This document shows positions 5,924-7,813 of a stretch of 7,813 bases of DNA, piece after piece. Within the stretch, counting starts at the first letter, position 1; every line of letters starts with the position of its first letter. Source of the DNA: an uncultured Saprospiraceae bacterium (lineage in GTDB: Bacteria; Bacteroidota; Bacteroidia; Chitinophagales; Saprospiraceae); contig CAKZUM010000665.1 in the NCBI GenBank assembly GCA_937921525.1, forward strand, positions 1-7,813. The letters run 5' to 3'. A program made the translations under genes and the position numbers. Below the pieces are notes generated by a model. The model had not been told where the DNA came from, made no database searches, and saw only the letters and a program-made list of their open reading frames with translations.

Positions 5924-6267
5924 AGATGAAAAAATTTAGTTAGAATCTACTCTAAATACGACACGTATTAATAACTATTATGACTTGTTTATTTTACGAG
6001 TAGATTTAAAAGGGAGAAAGATTACATCAAAGATTGCTTGGAGTGTGTGTGGCTACTCCGTGTAACGAGAATCGTAACTGGGTAATTATATTGGAAAGAT
6101 AGATATATTTAAATAATTAACAAATTATTATTAGTTAAAAAAGATATTTATTTTGAATTTTATGATTATGACCAATTTTTATATGTAGTTTAAAAGATGA
6201 AATATAAAGTATTGTACATGTGACAATATGACAAAGTTATTCCATTCTACTTTCAATACCTTTCATC
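5924..6267. other. AT-rich intergenic region upstream of the HTH gene
   Basis: These 344 bases lie between the PhzF stop and the HTH start, both on the minus strand. They hold a 15-bp palindrome (5955-5969), inside a wider dyad AATCTACTC/GAGTAGATT (5944-5952 and 5998-6006). There is also a weak hairpin GGAGT/ACTCC (6040-6059), an AT-rich hairpin TATTGT/ACAATA (6210-6228) that could act as a weak end for the PhzF transcript, and a minus-strand TAACTTTG box (6239-6232). No reading frame or tRNA-like fold was seen. Confidence 0.5.
5955..5969. promoter_or_regulatory. Perfect palindrome, candidate operator of the HTH gene
   Basis: AATACG-ACA-CGTATT is a perfect 6-bp inverted repeat around a 3-base centre, 31 bases before the HTH start codon, where a promoter would lie. 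Dimeric HTH repressors often bind such sites in their own promoters. Binding by the adjacent gene's product is inference. Confidence 0.4.
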
Positions 6268-7071
6268 CTAGATTTTTATAGTCTCCCTCATTTTAATCTT
6301 TCCTTGCATATACGTTACGGCGTTTCCACTAATTAAGACCCTATTTCCTTTTAATTCACAAAATAAAGTTCCTCCACGTTGAGAAAGCTGTTGAGCAGAT
6401 AGGGCAGTTTTACCTAACTTTTTTGCCCAAAAAGGAACTAGTGTGGTATGAGCAGAACCAGTCACAGGATCCTCGTCAATACCTGATTGTGGTCCAAAGA
6501 AGCGAGATACGATATCGACTTCTTCTCCATTGGCAGTCACAATGATTCCCCTTGCTGGGATAGTTGCCATTACGCCAAAGTTGGGCGATAATGCTGCTAC
6601 TGTATCTTGACTATCTAACAATACCAAATAATCCGTATTCCCTTTAAAGGTAGCAATAGGTGTAACGCCTCCCAATGCTTCTATCAGATTTAGAGGCTGA
6701 TCTACTTCTTCAATTGGATCAATAGGAAAATCCATGGTATAGCCATGCGTACTTCGAAAAACAGTTAGTGGACCACTTTTAGATTGGAAAGTTATTTTTT
6801 TACTTGGGTGATTTAATTCTGTAAAACAGATATGAGCAGTGGCTAGAGTAGCATGTCCACAAAGATCTACTTCTACTGCAGGCGTAAACCATCGAATAGA
6901 ATAATCCTTACCATCTGGTACTATAAAAGCAGTTTCAGAAAGATTATTTTCCAAGGCTATTTGTTGCATTAATTCATCTGGAAGCCATTCTTGTAATGGA
7001 CATACAGCAGCTGGATTTCCCCCAAATAATTTGTCTGTGAAGGCATCTGCTTGATAGATTGTTAGTTCCAT
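6268..7071 (-). CDS. PhzF family isomerase/epimerase
   Basis: A 267-residue protein starting MELTIYQADAFTDKLFGGNP, the usual N-terminus of PhzF-like proteins. An earlier in-frame ATG would add seven residues and overlap the upstream gene by 20 bases, so the start at 7071 is preferred. The family has a two-lobed diaminopimelate-epimerase fold. Visible landmarks are NLSETAFI (44-51) with Glu46 at the position of the catalytic glutamate of PhzF, DLCGHATLAT (69-78), and DEDPVTGSAH (199-208) in the second lobe. The true PhzF isomerises a dihydro-hydroxyanthranilate in phenazine synthesis, but most relatives have unknown substrates, and no phenazine genes are seen here. The enzyme should be cytosolic. 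Its start lies one base after the glycosyltransferase stop, so the two are probably co-transcribed and translationally coupled. No strong terminator follows it. Confidence 0.93.
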   Translation of the reverse strand: MELTIYQADAFTDKLFGGNPAAVCPLQEWLPDELMQQIALENNLSETAFIVPDGKDYSIRWFTPAVEVDLCGHATLATAHICFTELNHPSKKITFQSKSGPLTVFRSTHGYTMDFPIDPIEEVDQPLNLIEALGGVTPIATFKGNTDYLVLLDSQDTVAALSPNFGVMATIPARGIIVTANGEEVDIVSRFFGPQSGIDEDPVTGSAHTTLVPFWAKKLGKTALSAQQLSQRGGTLFCELKGNRVLISGNAVTYMQGKIKMRETIKI

Positions 7072-7072
7072 T

Positions 7073-7813
7073 TTATTTACTTTTTTTAGCAATTGAAAGA
7101 TTCAATAAATACCTTAGCTTATAAAGATCTAAGAAGAATAGGCTAGGGCTTGGTTTTGTAAGTTGCCGTGTTATATAAGCGGCCATAAGATTTAATATAC
7201 TGCGAACTAGACTCGTTATGTGAAGACGCTGACATAGGTCATGTGCATTTAGTAGTTTAGTTGCGGGAGCCCTTTTCTCTAAATGAAGTTGATATAAATT
7301 ATCAATCGCTAATTCTTGTTTTTGTAAAAAACGATGATGCTCTTCTAAGCCTAGATGTTCTAATGGATTATCAATATGCAAAATTGGAATCGCTTGTTGC
7401 TCCAAAGCCATTCCAAACAAGGTATCTTCATGTCCATATTGTGAAATACTTTCATCAAAACGAATATTATTGAATATCACTTTTGGAATTAAAAAATTAA
7501 ACGTTTTAAAAGCCTGATAAGGGGTCTTGTTGCGCATATTAAAGTCGATTTCTTCTCTATTTTTTCCAAACTGGTAATGTAAGTGCTGTAATGGATTAGC
7601 GGGTGGATTGCTAGCATATTGACATCCTCCGTAGAGTAGGGTAGTGGGAGTTAAATGTTTTAAATAACTAGTAATAAATTGTTCCCTGAGGACTTTAGCA
7701 TCTCCATCCATAAAAAGTAAATAAGGATATTGAGCATCGGCAGCTAAAGTGTTTCTAATTTTAGACCGACCCATATTATTGGGCAATTCTTGATAGTGAA
7801 TATGTTCATACTG
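7073..7813 (-). CDS. Family 2-like glycosyltransferase (5' partial)
   Basis: The frame is open to the window edge, giving 246 residues; the TTG at 7786 is an internal leucine, and the N-terminal nucleotide-binding strand lies outside. From the edge the order is NNMGRSKIRN (residues 12-21), LLFMDGDAKV (32-41) with a DxD-like Asp36-Gly-Asp38 that would bind metal and nucleotide-sugar, a middle region NFLIPKVIF (106-114), and GHEDTLFG (127-134), the acidic acceptor-site motif of GT2-like enzymes. A short HIDNPLEHLG segment follows (146-155). The C-terminal part is hydrophobic and basic (about 203-246), possibly a membrane-associating helix region. It probably transfers a sugar to a surface glycan or lipid; donor and acceptor are unknown. 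The stop is one base before the PhzF start, so it is the upstream gene of that operon. The promoter is outside the window. Confidence 0.88.
   Translation of the reverse strand, partial: QYEHIHYQELPNNMGRSKIRNTLAADAQYPYLLFMDGDAKVLREQFITSYLKHLTPTTLLYGGCQYASNPPANPLQHLHYQFGKNREEIDFNMRNKTPYQAFKTFNFLIPKVIFNNIRFDESISQYGHEDTLFGMALEQQAIPILHIDNPLEHLGLEEHHRFLQKQELAIDNLYQLHLEKRAPATKLLNAHDLCQRLHITSLVRSILNLMAAYITRQLTKPSPSLFFLDLYKLRYLLNLSIAKKSK

Noticed and set aside
6040..6085. tRNA or riboswitch in the GTGTGTGTGG / GAGAATCGTAAC stretch
   Set aside because: There is only one 5-bp stem and no cloverleaf or known riboswitch core.
7072..7092. Earlier ATG start for the PhzF-family protein
   Set aside because: It would overlap the glycosyltransferase end and add seven residues before the family's normal MxxxIYQxDAFT start.

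Overview
The window looks like chromosomal DNA of an AT-rich member of the Bacteroidota, probably near the Saprospiria (Saprospira, Aureispira or Lewinella type). This rests on three things. A secreted repeat protein ends in a type IX secretion (T9SS) type A sorting domain. A TAnnTTTG-type -7 promoter box, typical of the phylum, precedes one gene. Small genes characteristic of the phylum (glycine-rich RRM protein, small HTH protein) are present. The lineage is inferred from sequence character, not from a search.

Layout: (1) 1-2446, plus strand: the 3' part of a large secreted protein with at least five and a half tandem repeats of about 114 residues, then a fibronectin III-like domain and a T9SS sorting domain, closed by a strong terminator. 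(2) 2537-3733, minus strand: an Old Yellow Enzyme-family flavin oxidoreductase, convergent with the repeat protein. (3) 3818-4001: a 166-bp MITE-like element with imperfect inverted termini and a perfect 9-bp flanking direct repeat, with a GC-rich hairpin inside. It sits in the divergent intergenic region, 28 bp from the next start codon. (4) 4030-4410, plus strand: a small exported protein that is almost only a signal peptide plus a degenerate T9SS tail-like domain. (5) 4411-4648: repeats and a terminator. (6) 4649-5008, minus strand: an RRM RNA-binding protein with an RGG/GGY tail. (7) 5337-5588, plus strand: a VF530 (DUF2132) family protein, convergent with (8) 5669-5923, minus strand: a small HTH-like protein with a palindrome just upstream; a perfect bidirectional hairpin lies between them. 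(9) 7813-6268, minus strand: a family 2-like glycosyltransferase (5' end outside the window) followed after one base by a PhzF-family isomerase/epimerase, apparently one operon.

No single pathway links these genes. They are mostly monocistronic housekeeping or accessory genes separated by hairpin terminators; the only clear operon is the glycosyltransferase-PhzF pair. No complete new multi-gene system is visible. The most unusual features are the 166-bp element with its target-site duplication, the homogenised repeat array of the T9SS protein, the minimal tail-only secreted protein beside the element, and the palindrome upstream of the small HTH gene.
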